Shown here: positions 5,911 to 13,327 of the stretch, in pieces | Layout of the letters: each line of letters starts with the position of its first letter | Numbering within the stretch: the first letter of the stretch is position 1 | Assembly (NCBI GenBank): GCA_041659545.1 | Contig: JBAZYB010000099.1 | Location: forward strand, 1 to 14,414 | Length of the DNA stretch: 14,414 bases | Direction: 5' to 3' | Origin: Hyphomicrobium_A sp041659545 | Lineage (GTDB): Bacteria > Pseudomonadota > Alphaproteobacteria > Rhizobiales > Hyphomicrobiaceae | Program-made: the position numbers and the translations under genes | The notes under the pieces: generated by a model | What the model was told of the DNA's origin: nothing | Database searches by the model: none | What the model saw: only the letters and a program-made list of their open reading frames with translations

Positions 5911-7386
5911 TCAATTCAAGAGCGGCGACCAGGCTGGGTCGGAACCGAACGATGGGGTTTTAACCTGGCGCTCGTTGTAGCCAGTCAAATCGATCGAATA
6001 GATTCGCGCTCCGCCGGTCGCTCCTTGTGATTCGCGGAAGAACATGAGCACGCGTCCGTTCGGGGCCCAGGTCGGACCCTCGTTGTGGTATCCCTCGGTC
6101 AACACCCGCTCTCCGGTCCCGTCCGGCCGCATGACCCCGATGAGGAATCGACCGCCGAGTTGCTTGGTAAACGCGATGTAGTCCCCGCGCGGGGACCACA
6201 CGGGCGTCGAGTAGCGCCCCTCGCCCATGCTGATGCGATGCGGGTTGGACCCATCCGAGTTCATCACGTAGATCTCCTGGGTGCCCTCCCGGTCGGTCTC
6301 GAACACGATTTGGTGGCCGTCGGGGGAATAACTCGGACTGGTATCGATCGACGTCCCAGGCGTCAGCTGGCGCTTCTGGCGCGTGCGCAGATCCAGGTCG
6401 TAGATCGCCGAATTGCCGCCGGCCTGCAGGCTCATGATGACCCGCTGCCCGTCGGGCGAGAACCGCGGCGCAAAAGTCATGCCTGGGAAATCGCCGACGA
6501 TTTCCCTCTGCCCGGTCTCCAGGTTCATCAGGAACACGCGCGGCTGGTCGCCCGTGTAAGACATGAAGGTAATTTCCTGATTCGTTGGGCTGAATCGCGG
6601 GGTCAGCACCAGTTCCTGGCCGCGCGTCAGAAGCCGCACGTTGGCGCCATCCTGATCCATGATGGCAAGGCGCTTCACGCGCTGGTTCTTGGGCCCGGTC
6701 TCGTCGACGAACACCACACGCGTGTCGAAGTAGCCCGACTCGCCGGTGAGTTGCTTGTAGACTTGGTCGGCGATGATGTGCCCTACGCGGCGCCAGTTCT
6801 GGGCACTCGTGGCAAACCGCTGCCCGGCAAGTTGTTTTCCCGTCGTAACGTCCCACAGGCGAAACTGAGCCACAATGCGGCCGTCGGCGCCGCGCCCGAC
6901 GTCGCCAACAACGAGCGCGTCAGCCCGAATAGAACGCCAGTCGGGGAAACGCGGGGCAGCGTTGACGTCGCGCACCTGCTCGAGAAACGATCCGCGGTCG
7001 AGCGGCTCGAAGAGTCCCGAGCCACCCAGATCGGCGCTGACCACCTCGGAGATGTCGGCCGCTAATTTGGGGTCGGGGCCCAGGAAGAACGGAATGGCGA
7101 TGGGGATGGGCGCGATCGTGCCCTGCGTCTGCCGACCCTGAAGCCCGCCCGCACCGCCGACTTGCCCACCACCACCGCCCGATGGCGGTGGCGCCTGGAA
7201 CTGGCGCATTTGAGCATCGAGCCCTCCGCCCCCAGCCGGCCCCTTGTAGCTGTCGTCGGGGCGTTTTGCCGCTGCGGGAGCGACCATCGAGACAATGGCA
7301 ACCATCATCAGAATACTGGATAGCGCCATCCGCCATCCAACCATCCCAGGTCCGCCTGCCGCTATTCGCCCATTCCAGTCTTGCAT
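5911..7386 (-). CDS. tolB: Tol-Pal translocation protein TolB
   Basis: TolB is the periplasmic beta-propeller protein that links TolA with Pal. The frame gives 491 residues. A signal peptide (hydrophobic core about 20-36) ends near PAAA40-KR. A Gly/Pro/Gln-rich linker follows at about 41-88, then the N-terminal alpha/beta domain (QGTIAPIPIAIPFF; LAADISEVVSADL). The C-terminal propeller from about 220 has repeated blades with FSPTNQEITF, FSPDGQRVIM, YSPDGHQIVF, WSPRGDYIAF and WAPNGRVLMF. The linker makes the protein longer than E. coli TolB (about 430 residues). The start is ATG with AGGA about 10 nt upstream; internal ATGs at 7344 and 7329 would also keep a signal peptide. It lies 63 bp after tolA with a small 5-bp hairpin between them. 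The gene next to it downstream is not pal but a lipoprotein array. Confidence 0.96.
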   Translation of the reverse strand: MQDWNGRIAAGGPGMVGWRMALSSILMMVAIVSMVAPAAAKRPDDSYKGPAGGGGLDAQMRQFQAPPPSGGGGGQVGGAGGLQGRQTQGTIAPIPIAIPFFLGPDPKLAADISEVVSADLGGSGLFEPLDRGSFLEQVRDVNAAPRFPDWRSIRADALVVGDVGRGADGRIVAQFRLWDVTTGKQLAGQRFATSAQNWRRVGHIIADQVYKQLTGESGYFDTRVVFVDETGPKNQRVKRLAIMDQDGANVRLLTRGQELVLTPRFSPTNQEITFMSYTGDQPRVFLMNLETGQREIVGDFPGMTFAPRFSPDGQRVIMSLQAGGNSAIYDLDLRTRQKRQLTPGTSIDTSPSYSPDGHQIVFETDREGTQEIYVMNSDGSNPHRISMGEGRYSTPVWSPRGDYIAFTKQLGGRFLIGVMRPDGTGERVLTEGYHNEGPTWAPNGRVLMFFRESQGATGGARIYSIDLTGYNERQVKTPSFGSDPAWSPLLN

Positions 7387-7449
7387 TCGCTTTGGATCCT
7401 CTAGCCCTTCGCGGGGCTGCTTAGCATCGAATTACGGCCATGCGCATGC

Positions 7450-8478
7450 CTAGCGCTGCACCAGCCCTAAGATGACCGGCCAGTCGAAGGCCCAAGTGAC
7501 AGTGCTCCATGCCTGATACATGTCGGGAGGGAGCTGAAACGGCGCGCACTGTTTTACGGCGCGAACCGAGGCATCGGCGGCGATCGCATATAGCGGCGTA
7601 TTCTGGCGATCGACGAGCACGGGCTCGCCGTTGAGGGAGCCGTCTTGGTTCAGCCGAAAGCGCACGTTGACGATTGGCGTATCGGGGCCACCGCCACCGC
7701 CGGGAAGCCGCGCGCACGGCTCCAATTGCCGGTTGATCATCGACAGCAGGAGATCCTGCTGGCGGGCCGAGAGAACCGTGTCGTGCCCTTGACGCTCACC
7801 AGCGGTTGGACCCGTGTAGTCCGTCGGTTTGGTAGGCGGCGTCGACGACTTCGGCGCACCGCGCTTGTCAGGCGTCTTGTCGAGAAGAGCAGCTATCTTG
7901 TCGGCGTCGAACTTGTTCTTTTCCTGCTGTTTGCGCTTCGCCTCGGCGAGCTTCCTCTTTTTCTCTTCCGCCTTCTTCTTTTCCTCGGCCTTTTTCTTCT
8001 TCTCGTCGGCCTTCTTTTTCTCTTCGGCCTTCTTCTTTTCCTCGTCAGCCTTGCGATCGGCTTCGAGCTTGTCCTCGAGCTTCTTTTTCTCGTCCGGGGT
8101 CGGACCTGGCTCCGGCGTCGGCTCAGGTGGCGGGGCGGCCGCCAGCTTTTCCGCGATCGGATCCTTCTTTGGTTCGGGAGGTGGCTCGCTCTTCTCAGGC
8201 GGAGGAGGCTCGGCAGCCGGAGGCGGCCCTGTCACCGGCTTGGGCTTTTCCGCTTCCTTCTTGGAAACCTCCTGGGGAGGCTCTTCCTTGGCCTTTGCCT
8301 CAAGCTGCTTGGCGGTGGGGTCGCCCTGCTTCAGACGCGTCAACTCGGAAGGCGTGACGATCGTCGCCTCGATCGGGATAACCATCGGCATGTCGGGCGG
8401 CGCTTGGTGAAACGAGAGAAGCGCGTAGGCCAACAGGAGGGCATGACCGAGGAACGAAGTGAGGAGCCCGCGATACAC
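7450..8478 (-). CDS. tolA: Inner-membrane spanning protein TolA
   Basis: TolA spans the periplasm and transmits the TolQR motor force to the outer membrane through TolB, Pal and CpoB. It has 342 residues in three parts. An N-terminal membrane anchor at about 5-23 includes the SFLGHALLLAYALLSFH motif whose Ser-His pair contacts TolQR. A Pro/Glu region is followed by a Lys/Glu/Ala helical rod (about 130-195, repeats of EEKKKAEEKKKADEKKK). The C-terminal domain from about 235 has two Cys (PCARLPG and KQCAPF). The start codon is GTG at 8478, only 2 nt after the tolR stop, with GGAGG formed by the last tolR codons, so translation should be coupled. Low-complexity DNA in the rod region produces long but spurious open frames on the plus strand. 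Confidence 0.95.
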   Translation of the reverse strand: MYRGLLTSFLGHALLLAYALLSFHQAPPDMPMVIPIEATIVTPSELTRLKQGDPTAKQLEAKAKEEPPQEVSKKEAEKPKPVTGPPPAAEPPPPEKSEPPPEPKKDPIAEKLAAAPPPEPTPEPGPTPDEKKKLEDKLEADRKADEEKKKAEEKKKADEKKKKAEEKKKAEEKKRKLAEAKRKQQEKNKFDADKIAALLDKTPDKRGAPKSSTPPTKPTDYTGPTAGERQGHDTVLSARQQDLLLSMINRQLEPCARLPGGGGGPDTPIVNVRFRLNQDGSLNGEPVLVDRQNTPLYAIAADASVRAVKQCAPFQLPPDMYQAWSTVTWAFDWPVILGLVQR

Positions 8479-8480
8479 GC

Positions 8481-8927
8481 TTAGCCTCCATCCTCCACTT
8501 CGGTGACCAGAGACACCTTGCGGAAACCGCCAGCGCTGATGCGACCCATGACCCGCATGACGGTGCCGTAGGCAACGCCCTTGTCGCCGCGCACGAAAAT
8601 CTGCTCGTCGTAGCCGTTCTTGGCGATGGCTTTCAGCTTCGGCGCGATCTCGTCGATCGGCACCTCTGTCTCACCAATGAACACCGTGCCGTCGGCCTTC
8701 ACGCTGATAGCGAGCGGCTCCTTGTTCGCCTCCAGCTGCTTGCCCTTGGCTTGTGGCAACTCGATTGGCACGCCCACCTGCAAAAGCGGCGCGGCAACCA
8801 TGAAGATGATCAACAGAACGAGCATCACGTCGACCATCGGCGTGACGTTGATCTCGCTCATTGGCGTGTGCTTGCCGCGACGGCGGCGTTTGCCGCCTCC
8901 CGTATTCGCTTTAATCGACGCGCCCAT
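8481..8927 (-). CDS. tolR: Motor protein TolR (ExbD family)
   Basis: TolR is the single-span inner-membrane subunit that, with TolQ, forms a proton channel energising TolA. It has 148 residues. The sequence shows a basic cytoplasmic head (KRRRRGKHTP), the invariant MSEINVTPMVDVMLVLLIIFMV segment with Asp33 as the proton-path residue (Asp23 in E. coli TolR), and a periplasmic domain with GETEVPIDEI and FVRGDKGVAYGTVMRVM. The start is ATG with AGGG 4 nt upstream. It is 34 bp downstream of tolQ and 2 bp upstream of tolA. Confidence 0.97.
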   Translation of the reverse strand: MGASIKANTGGGKRRRRGKHTPMSEINVTPMVDVMLVLLIIFMVAAPLLQVGVPIELPQAKGKQLEANKEPLAISVKADGTVFIGETEVPIDEIAPKLKAIAKNGYDEQIFVRGDKGVAYGTVMRVMGRISAGGFRKVSLVTEVEDGG

Positions 8928-8961
8928 TCTGCCCTAAGCCTTCCTCATTGCTGCGCCGACA

Positions 8962-9678
8962 TCAGCTCCTGACATCGATCTGCCGCGAAACGATGGCGGC
9001 GAATTCATCGGCAAACGCCTCCAGCCGATGGCTGATCTGCTGACTGTCGGCCGAAAACTTATTGTAGAAAATGACCGCCGGAATGGCGGCAACGAGGCCT
9101 AGAGCAGTCGCGAACAGCGCTTCGGCGATACCGGGAGCAACGACCGAAAGGTTGGTGTTCTGCGAGACGGCGATGGCCTGGAAGCTCGACATGATGCCCC
9201 ACACCGTTCCGAAAAGGCCGACAAACGGAGCCGTAGAGCCGACCGTGGCCAGGAACAGCAGCCGCCTGTCGAGCCGCTCCATCTCGCGACTGATTGTGAC
9301 ATCCATCACCTTCTCGACGCGCAGCTGGATGCCGCCGAGCGCGCGGATGTTGCCTTCGACCGAGCGCTTCCACTCGCGCATCGCGGCAACGAACAGCGCC
9401 GCCATGGTGATCGGCTTGGTCCGCGACAGCGCCGTGTAGAGTTCGTCGAGGGACTGCCCGGACCAGAACATGTGCTCGAAGCGGTCCGACTCGATGCGCG
9501 CGCGCCGGAAGGCGAAGAACTTCTCCACCACGATGGCCCAAGACCAGATCGAAGCGATGAGCAATCCAGCCATGACCAGCTGCACGACAATATGAGCGTG
9601 CAGAAACAGCTCGAGAAACGAGAAGCCGGCCGCCGCCGGTGGACCGATGGCTTCCTGCGCGAGATCGGTTGGATTCAT
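8962..9678 (-). CDS. tolQ: Motor protein TolQ (ExbB/MotA family)
   Basis: TolQ is the three-span inner-membrane stator-like subunit of the Tol motor. From the ATG at 9678 it has 238 residues, the usual size. Membrane segments lie at about 30-50 (VVQLVMAGLLIASIWSWAIV) and in the regions TVGSTAPFVGLFGTVWGIM and GIAEALFATALGLVAAIPAV, with the family motifs intact. The frame stays open to an ATG at 9852, adding 58 residues rich in Arg, Pro and Ala without membrane features. I reject that extension because the downstream start gives the typical MNPTDLAQEA N-terminus, although its ribosome-binding site (GGA, 8 nt upstream) is weak. It is the first gene of the tolQ-tolR-tolA-tolB run. ybgC, which usually precedes tolQ, is 3.7 kb away. 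Confidence 0.95.
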   Translation of the reverse strand: MNPTDLAQEAIGPPAAAGFSFLELFLHAHIVVQLVMAGLLIASIWSWAIVVEKFFAFRRARIESDRFEHMFWSGQSLDELYTALSRTKPITMAALFVAAMREWKRSVEGNIRALGGIQLRVEKVMDVTISREMERLDRRLLFLATVGSTAPFVGLFGTVWGIMSSFQAIAVSQNTNLSVVAPGIAEALFATALGLVAAIPAVIFYNKFSADSQQISHRLEAFADEFAAIVSRQIDVRS

Positions 9679-9820
9679 TTGGTTATCCAGTGACGTAGAA
9701 TGGGCCCTGGGTGCGGGCGCCTGCAGCAGCAGCGCCGTGCGACCGGGACGACCGGCCGTGCGCAACCGAGTTTTGAGTGTGACGTGCTTCGCCCACATCC
9801 CCAAGAGGGCATGTTGCCTC

Positions 9821-9849
9821 GCAATATGACCAAACGGCGGCGTCCACAA
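9821..9849 (-). promoter_or_regulatory. Possible tolQRAB promoter
   Basis: TTGTGG (9844-9849) and TATTGC (9821-9826) are separated by 17 nt on the minus strand, about 145 bp before the chosen tolQ start. The matches are partial and no other candidate in the 240-bp gap looked better. Confidence 0.3.
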
Positions 9850-9922
9850 CATGACGGAGTGGCGCCATAAAAATTGTTTTGCTCAACGAGGCCGGATTGT
9901 CGGCCGAACCCGGCCGCCCGGC

Positions 9923-10579
9923 CTATACCTGATCGAGCAAGCCCCGCCATCCCCCCGAGTGCGGGTCATACGCCGTCAGCTCGCCGGTGTGCATGTCGTA
10001 GAGCCAGCCGTGGACGTTGAGACGCCCCGCGGCAACGCCCTCGCGGACGATTGTGTAGGTCATCAGATTGTCGAGCTGGAATTGCACATGCGCCTTGATC
10101 GTGGCCGTCAGGCGTTCCTCGTCCGGAACCCCTGCCGCAGCGATCAACTGATGGGCCGGCTTAGTGAATTCCATCCACCGACCGAGAGGTGCCTCGCGGT
10201 CGAGAGGCCCCGTCTCCAGTAGTGCCGCGATGCCACCGCAACCGGTGTGCCCGCAAACGACGATGTCATCGATGCCCAGGTGCCCCACCCCATACTCGAT
10301 CGCCGCCCCGACCGTGTCGTCAGCGGCATCGGCTGGAGGCACGACATTGGCGATATTGCGCACCTCGAACAGCTCACCCGGATCGGCACTGGTGATAGTT
10401 GCCGGCACCACACGGCTGTCGGCGCAGCCAATCCACAATAGCCGCGGCTTCTGCTTCTTGGTGGCTAGCCCCTTATAGAAGGCCTTGTCGCGCTCGAACT
10501 GTTGGCGGAACCGCTCGTGCCCCTCCATCGCATCCTTGATGTCGAGGTCGATTCCGTCCCTGTCTTTCTCTTGCGTCAT
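9923..10579 (-). CDS. Beta-class carbonic anhydrase
   Basis: This enzyme interconverts CO2 and bicarbonate with a zinc ion in the cytoplasm. From the ATG at 10579 it has 218 residues. The zinc and catalytic residues of the beta class are all present: C52-x-D54-x-R56 in GCADSRVVP, and H111-x2-C114 in VVCGHTGCGGI. Further family marks are FEVRNIANVVPP and SIEYGVGHLG-like AAIEYGVGHLG. The frame can also begin at a GTG three codons earlier (10588); GGTGAGGG just before the ATG supports the chosen start, though it is close. The gene is divergent from the metallopeptidase gene (234 bp apart) and lies upstream of tolQ in the same direction, separated by 244 bp. It has no evident functional link to Tol-Pal. 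Confidence 0.95.
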   Translation of the reverse strand: MTQEKDRDGIDLDIKDAMEGHERFRQQFERDKAFYKGLATKKQKPRLLWIGCADSRVVPATITSADPGELFEVRNIANVVPPADAADDTVGAAIEYGVGHLGIDDIVVCGHTGCGGIAALLETGPLDREAPLGRWMEFTKPAHQLIAAAGVPDEERLTATIKAHVQFQLDNLMTYTIVREGVAAGRLNVHGWLYDMHTGELTAYDPHSGGWRGLLDQV

Positions 10580-10813
10580 CGCCCTCACCCCCGGTTAGGC
10601 ACCATTCTACCATCATGGTTAGTGGCCACGCGGTTGTCGATGCCACGTGTAAGTCCACCCCTACCGGCGCATCCACACTTTGTTCGCAGCCTTTCCCTTA
10701 GAGTGACAGCGAGCGGATGCAGGCGGTTTCGTTATCGCGTCCTAATTCGGGCTAAATCAGCGACTTAATTCCCCGCACCGAGGGGAGCCGGGGGGCCGAG
10801 CGAGCCTGGTCAT

Positions 10814-11521
10814 ATGGACAAGTTGCGTATCCTCGTAATGCTGACGGGTGCTCTGATGAGCCTCACCGCGGCGTCATCGATCCCCAGCCCGGCGCACGCC
10901 GAGGAAGAGTGGGTCGGGCGTAGCGTGACCCTGGCAGGTCGCAAAGTGTCCTGCGGCAAGGCCGACATCATGATCGACCGGACGCTGCCCAGCGAAGGCG
11001 GCGCTGGCGACACCGTTCTCATCCTCAACCCAAACATGCTCAACAAGCAGCCCCCGACCGTCCGCTTGTTCGTGTTCACGCACGAATGCGGCCACATCAC
11101 CGTCGGCGACAGCGAACTCGATGCCGATTGCTATGCCGTCGACCATGGCGTCCGCGACGGCTGGCTCAACCGCAATGGCTTGGGGGAAGTCTGCGATAGC
11201 TTCGAGGGTGCCCCCGAAACTGATACCCATCCCTCGGCCAAACGCCGCTGCGCCAACCTCGACCGTTGTTTTGCCAAAGCAATGGCCAACCGTTCCGTCA
11301 GGCCACCGGCGCCAGTTCCCGCTGTCATGCCGCCACAAACCACAGCATCGCTGTCGGGCGCGCCGCCCGACATGCCCGTTTCCAAGCGCGCAGCCCTCGG
11401 CCAGGCCAAAGTCCTGTCCGCCTGGCGCTGCACGGATCCGCTTGATCTGACGACCAATGGAACCGATCCGATCGGCCAGGCCATCAGCAAGGACGCTGAG
11501 CGGGCCGAACACTGCCGCTAG
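10814..11521 (+). CDS. Secreted HECGH metallopeptidase-like protein
   Basis: The 235-residue product has a signal peptide ending near AHA29-E and a compact N-terminal domain with the zinc-binding signature H90-E-C-G-H94 in FVFTHECGHITVGDSELDADCYAV. The Glu101 of ELDAD is 7 residues beyond the second His and could be the third ligand, as in gluzincin-type peptidases, although the spacing is short. Several Cys residues (47, 92, 106 and at least four more) suggest disulfides in the periplasm or outside the cell. The C-terminal third (after about 155) is Pro/Ala-rich with no recognised domain. I cannot assign a named family, and the substrate is unknown. The ATG has only weak ribosome-binding sequence. 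A good terminator follows the gene, so it is probably monocistronic. Confidence 0.85.
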   Translation: MDKLRILVMLTGALMSLTAASSIPSPAHAEEEWVGRSVTLAGRKVSCGKADIMIDRTLPSEGGAGDTVLILNPNMLNKQPPTVRLFVFTHECGHITVGDSELDADCYAVDHGVRDGWLNRNGLGEVCDSFEGAPETDTHPSAKRRCANLDRCFAKAMANRSVRPPAPVPAVMPPQTTASLSGAPPDMPVSKRAALGQAKVLSAWRCTDPLDLTTNGTDPIGQAISKDAERAEHCR

Positions 11522-11554
11522 GCGATCCAGCCCAATCCTCTAACTGCCGATTAC

Positions 11555-11590
11555 CGTGCGCCAGAAAATGGCGCACGCATTTCTTGTTTT
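11555..11590 (+). terminator. Intrinsic terminator after metallopeptidase gene
   Basis: A perfect 9-bp stem CGTGCGCCA/TGGCGCACG with loop GAAAA is followed by CATTTCTTGTTTT. It begins 34 bp after the stop codon. Confidence 0.85.
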
Positions 11591-11847
11591 GACTTTACCG
11601 ACGAAGGGCGATTGCAATTACAATAGTTAGCATTTGCAGACTTCGCTTTATTATCTTTTGACCCGAAATGATCGGTTGCATTTCCACCCCGGTTATTTAC
11701 CCGCAAACAAACGGTTATTCTCTGTCTCTATTGTCGTTTTGATACGAGAAAACCCACCCTCGCTGGCCTTCATTAACCATGTCCGGAAGTGCATTCGTTT
11801 TGTTTTTCGGGCTAACCGATTTTTACAATGGCCACATGTTATCCATC
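11591..11847. other. AT-rich intergenic block
   Basis: Counting five 60-base lines from 11581 gives about 44% G+C, well below the GC-rich flanks. The plus-strand open frame here starts with TTG and has no ribosome-binding site or domain, so I do not call a gene. CGGTTATT occurs twice (11690-11697 and 11712-11719), 22 bp apart, with a looser third copy near 11673. The block may hold regulatory sites for the following gene, or be a remnant of transferred DNA. Confidence 0.5.
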
Positions 11848-11876
11848 TTGCGTGCCGTTTGGCGTAACCGGATTAT
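11848..11876 (+). promoter_or_regulatory. Likely promoter of the Cys-rich gene
   Basis: TTGCGT (11848-11853) and GATTAT (11871-11876) are separated by 17 nt. The start site would be near 11883, about 45 nt before the ATG at 11930. Confidence 0.45.
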
Positions 11877-11929
11877 TGCCGAAACGTCAAACATTCAAAA
11901 TCGTGCGTGGGTGATATTGGGAGTTTCGA

Positions 11930-12298
11930 ATGCGTGGGCTTCTTGGAGTTTTGGTCGCTGCTGGCGTAATGGCCGGCACGAGCATGGCTATGACGACCTC
12001 TGCTGAGGCACGTCTGTTTGATCGCGGCGGCTGTTGCACCGTCGCTAAGCGCGTTTATTACCGCGAGCCGGTCGCGAAGCTGGTTCCTCGCGTGACCTAC
12101 GAGCGCGTGCGCAGCTACCGCACCGTCTGGGTCAAGAAGATGTATTCTGACCGTTGCGGCTGCCGCAAGTTCTACCGCCGCGTCGCCGTCCAGCAGCCGA
12201 CCGTGTCGGTTGTGAAGAAGGTCACGTATGAGCGCGTCCGCGCCTACCGTACCGTTGCGAAGATCAAGTACTTCCGCAAGCGCTGCTGCTGCCACTAA
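11930..12298 (+). CDS. Secreted Cys/Tyr/Arg-rich duplicated protein
   Basis: A 122-residue protein with a signal peptide (cleavage probably at AEA27-RLF) and a basic, tyrosine-rich mature part made of two related halves. Half 1 (about 41-78) contains VTYERVRSYRTVWVKK and ends RCGC. Half 2 (about 80-121) contains VTYERVRAYRTVAKIK and ends RCCC followed by His. Cys lie in clusters at 35-36, 76/78 and 119-121, seven in all, so disulfide cross-links or metal binding are plausible. GGGAG lies 6 nt before the ATG, a promoter lies upstream and a strong hairpin lies after the stop, so this is a well-formed single gene. I do not recognise the family. The periodic Tyr/Arg/Val pattern suggests a beta-rich secreted or surface-associated protein, but this is inference. 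Confidence 0.85.
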   Translation: MRGLLGVLVAAGVMAGTSMAMTTSAEARLFDRGGCCTVAKRVYYREPVAKLVPRVTYERVRSYRTVWVKKMYSDRCGCRKFYRRVAVQQPTVSVVKKVTYERVRAYRTVAKIKYFRKRCCCH

Positions 12299-12321
12299 GC
12301 GGTAACGCCAGCTACAGTTGC

Positions 12322-12358
12322 CAAGTGGAGGATGCGGCCTTTGCCGCGTCCTCCCTTG
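12322..12358 (+). terminator. Hairpin terminator after the Cys-rich gene
   Basis: A 12-bp stem GGAGGATGCGGC/GCCGCGTCCTCC (one T-G pair, loop CTTT) is extended by four more pairs (CAAG/CTTG) around one bulged base. Only a weak T run follows, so efficiency is uncertain. It begins 24 bp after the stop codon. Confidence 0.65.
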
Positions 12359-12457
12359 CAATTTGAGCGTCATTTATTTCGCCCCCGCCCTTTGGCGGCA
12401 ATGGCGTCATTTTCGCCGAGCCATCAATCGCACCCGGCAAAGATCTATTCGACGCGA

Positions 12458-12742
12458 TTATTTCCCGCGCTCTTGGTCACGTTGCCAATAAACCAGCCAC
12501 ACCGTCACCAGCGCCGTCAAAACCATGGTGGCCAGGATATCCGTGCGGTTGATGAATGTGATCCACACGTCCCAGCCTTGAAGGAGCCGGCCGCGCGGCA
12601 CGAGCAGACCGTTGCCGATCAGGATGGCGAGCGCGACAGCCGCGCTGAGCGCGACCGCAGTGACGATCTGTAAGCTGCGCTTCAAGATGCGCGGCACGGT
12701 GAGCTTCTTGCCGGGTACGACAAGGATTGTCTTCTCGGACAT
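12458..12742 (-). CDS. Small two-span membrane protein (unknown)
   Basis: The 94-residue product has a short basic head (MSEKTILVVPGKKL..RILKR), a membrane span at about 26-48, a loop containing RLLQGWDVWITF, a second span at about 69-86 and a charged tail QRDQERGK. Positive charges before the first span and after the second predict both ends in the cytoplasm. GGAGGT ends 3 nt before the ATG, an excellent ribosome-binding site, which decides the start over an in-frame TTG five codons upstream. No family is recognised. The gene lies downstream of HU on the same strand but after the HU terminator, so it probably has its own promoter. Confidence 0.8.
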   Translation of the reverse strand: MSEKTILVVPGKKLTVPRILKRSLQIVTAVALSAAVALAILIGNGLLVPRGRLLQGWDVWITFINRTDILATMVLTALVTVWLVYWQRDQERGK

Positions 12743-12845
12743 GTCACCTCCCTCCAATTGCGCGAGCTACCAAAGTAGCCGATTCGCAACCTGCGGCCTT
12801 CAGATGGCAACACTTTGGTGCCCGGCCCTGAAAGCCGTGGGCCCC

Positions 12846-12882
12846 AAAAAAAGTAGCGCGCCGGTGCATCCACCGGCGCGCT
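12846..12882 (-). terminator. Intrinsic terminator after the HU gene
   Basis: On the minus strand a perfect 12-bp stem AGCGCGCCGGTG/CACCGGCGCGCT with a 4-nt loop is followed by AC and seven T. It is the strongest terminator in the window, 36 bp after the HU stop codon. Confidence 0.93.
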
Positions 12883-12918
12883 CGTTGCGCGTGCGAACAA
12901 GGAATCCCGAGCGAGTGC

Positions 12919-13221
12919 TCAGATGGATTCCTTCAGCTCCTTGGCGGCGCGGAAGGCAACCTTCTTCGATGCCTTGATCTTGATGGCCTCGCCAGTAGCG
13001 GGGTTGCGGCCCATGCGTGCAGGGCGCTTACGAACCTGCAGAACACCGAGCCCGCCGATGCGGATCTTGTCGCCCTTCTTGAGGTGCTTGGTGATCAAAG
13101 TCACCATATCCTCGAGGATGGCGGCCGTATGCTTCTTGGGGAGGTCATGCGCTTCCGAAAGAGACGCGCCGAGCTGACGGAGCGTGACGGTATTGATCTT
13201 CGGAGCGGGTTTTTCAGCCAT
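12919..13221 (-). CDS. HU/IHF-family DNA-binding protein
   Basis: A 100-residue nucleoid protein of the HU/IHF family, which binds and bends DNA as a dimer. The family signature is clear: IGGLGVLQVRKRPARMGRNPATGEAIKIKASKKVAFRAAKELKE, with the RNPATG tip of the DNA-intercalating arm at about residues 72-77. It has an N-terminal extension of about 10 residues (MAEKPAPKIN) compared with E. coli HU (90 residues), and GGLGVL replaces the usual GFGxF. AAGGA lies 8 nt before the ATG. It has a good promoter candidate, an inverted repeat in its leader and a strong terminator, so it is probably an independently regulated single gene. The sequence alone does not decide between HU-alpha, HU-beta or another paralogue. 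Confidence 0.93.
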   Translation of the reverse strand: MAEKPAPKINTVTLRQLGASLSEAHDLPKKHTAAILEDMVTLITKHLKKGDKIRIGGLGVLQVRKRPARMGRNPATGEAIKIKASKKVAFRAAKELKESI

Positions 13222-13263
13222 CGGTTGGTTCCTTGAGAGAATCGTTCAGCCGGAGGACATTAC

Positions 13264-13285
13264 GCGAATTGCACGCGCAATGCGC
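13264..13285. promoter_or_regulatory. Inverted repeat in the HU leader
   Basis: Arms GCGAATTGC (13264-13272) and GCAATGCGC (13277-13285) match at 8 of 9 positions across a 4-nt spacer. It falls just downstream of the predicted HU transcription start, where it could be an operator or a 5' RNA hairpin. Confidence 0.4.
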
Positions 13286-13298
13286 TGTAGGTCGAGCG

Positions 13299-13327
13299 CG
13301 AATATGCGGGATAACGGCCAAAATCAA
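13299..13327 (-). promoter_or_regulatory. Likely HU promoter
   Basis: On the minus strand TTGATT (13322-13327) and TATTCG (13299-13304) are separated by 17 nt. The start site would be near 13292, giving a leader of about 70 nt. Confidence 0.5.

Noticed and set aside
7645..8484. Long plus-strand open frames opposite tolA (Leu/Arg-rich and Ser/Phe-rich)
   Set aside because: They mirror the Lys/Glu/Pro low-complexity rod of TolA; they have no domain, no signal and no ribosome-binding site.
9679..9852. 58-codon N-terminal extension of TolQ
   Set aside because: Arg/Pro/Ala-rich without family similarity; the internal ATG at 9678 gives the normal TolQ length, and the likely promoter lies within the extension.
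10874..11512. Long minus-strand frame opposite the metallopeptidase gene
   Set aside because: The plus-strand frame has a signal peptide, HECGH and a matching terminator; the antisense frame is a shadow.
11634..11867. 77-codon plus-strand frame in the AT-rich block
   Set aside because: TTG start, no ribosome-binding site, no recognisable domain, and it runs into the promoter of the next gene.
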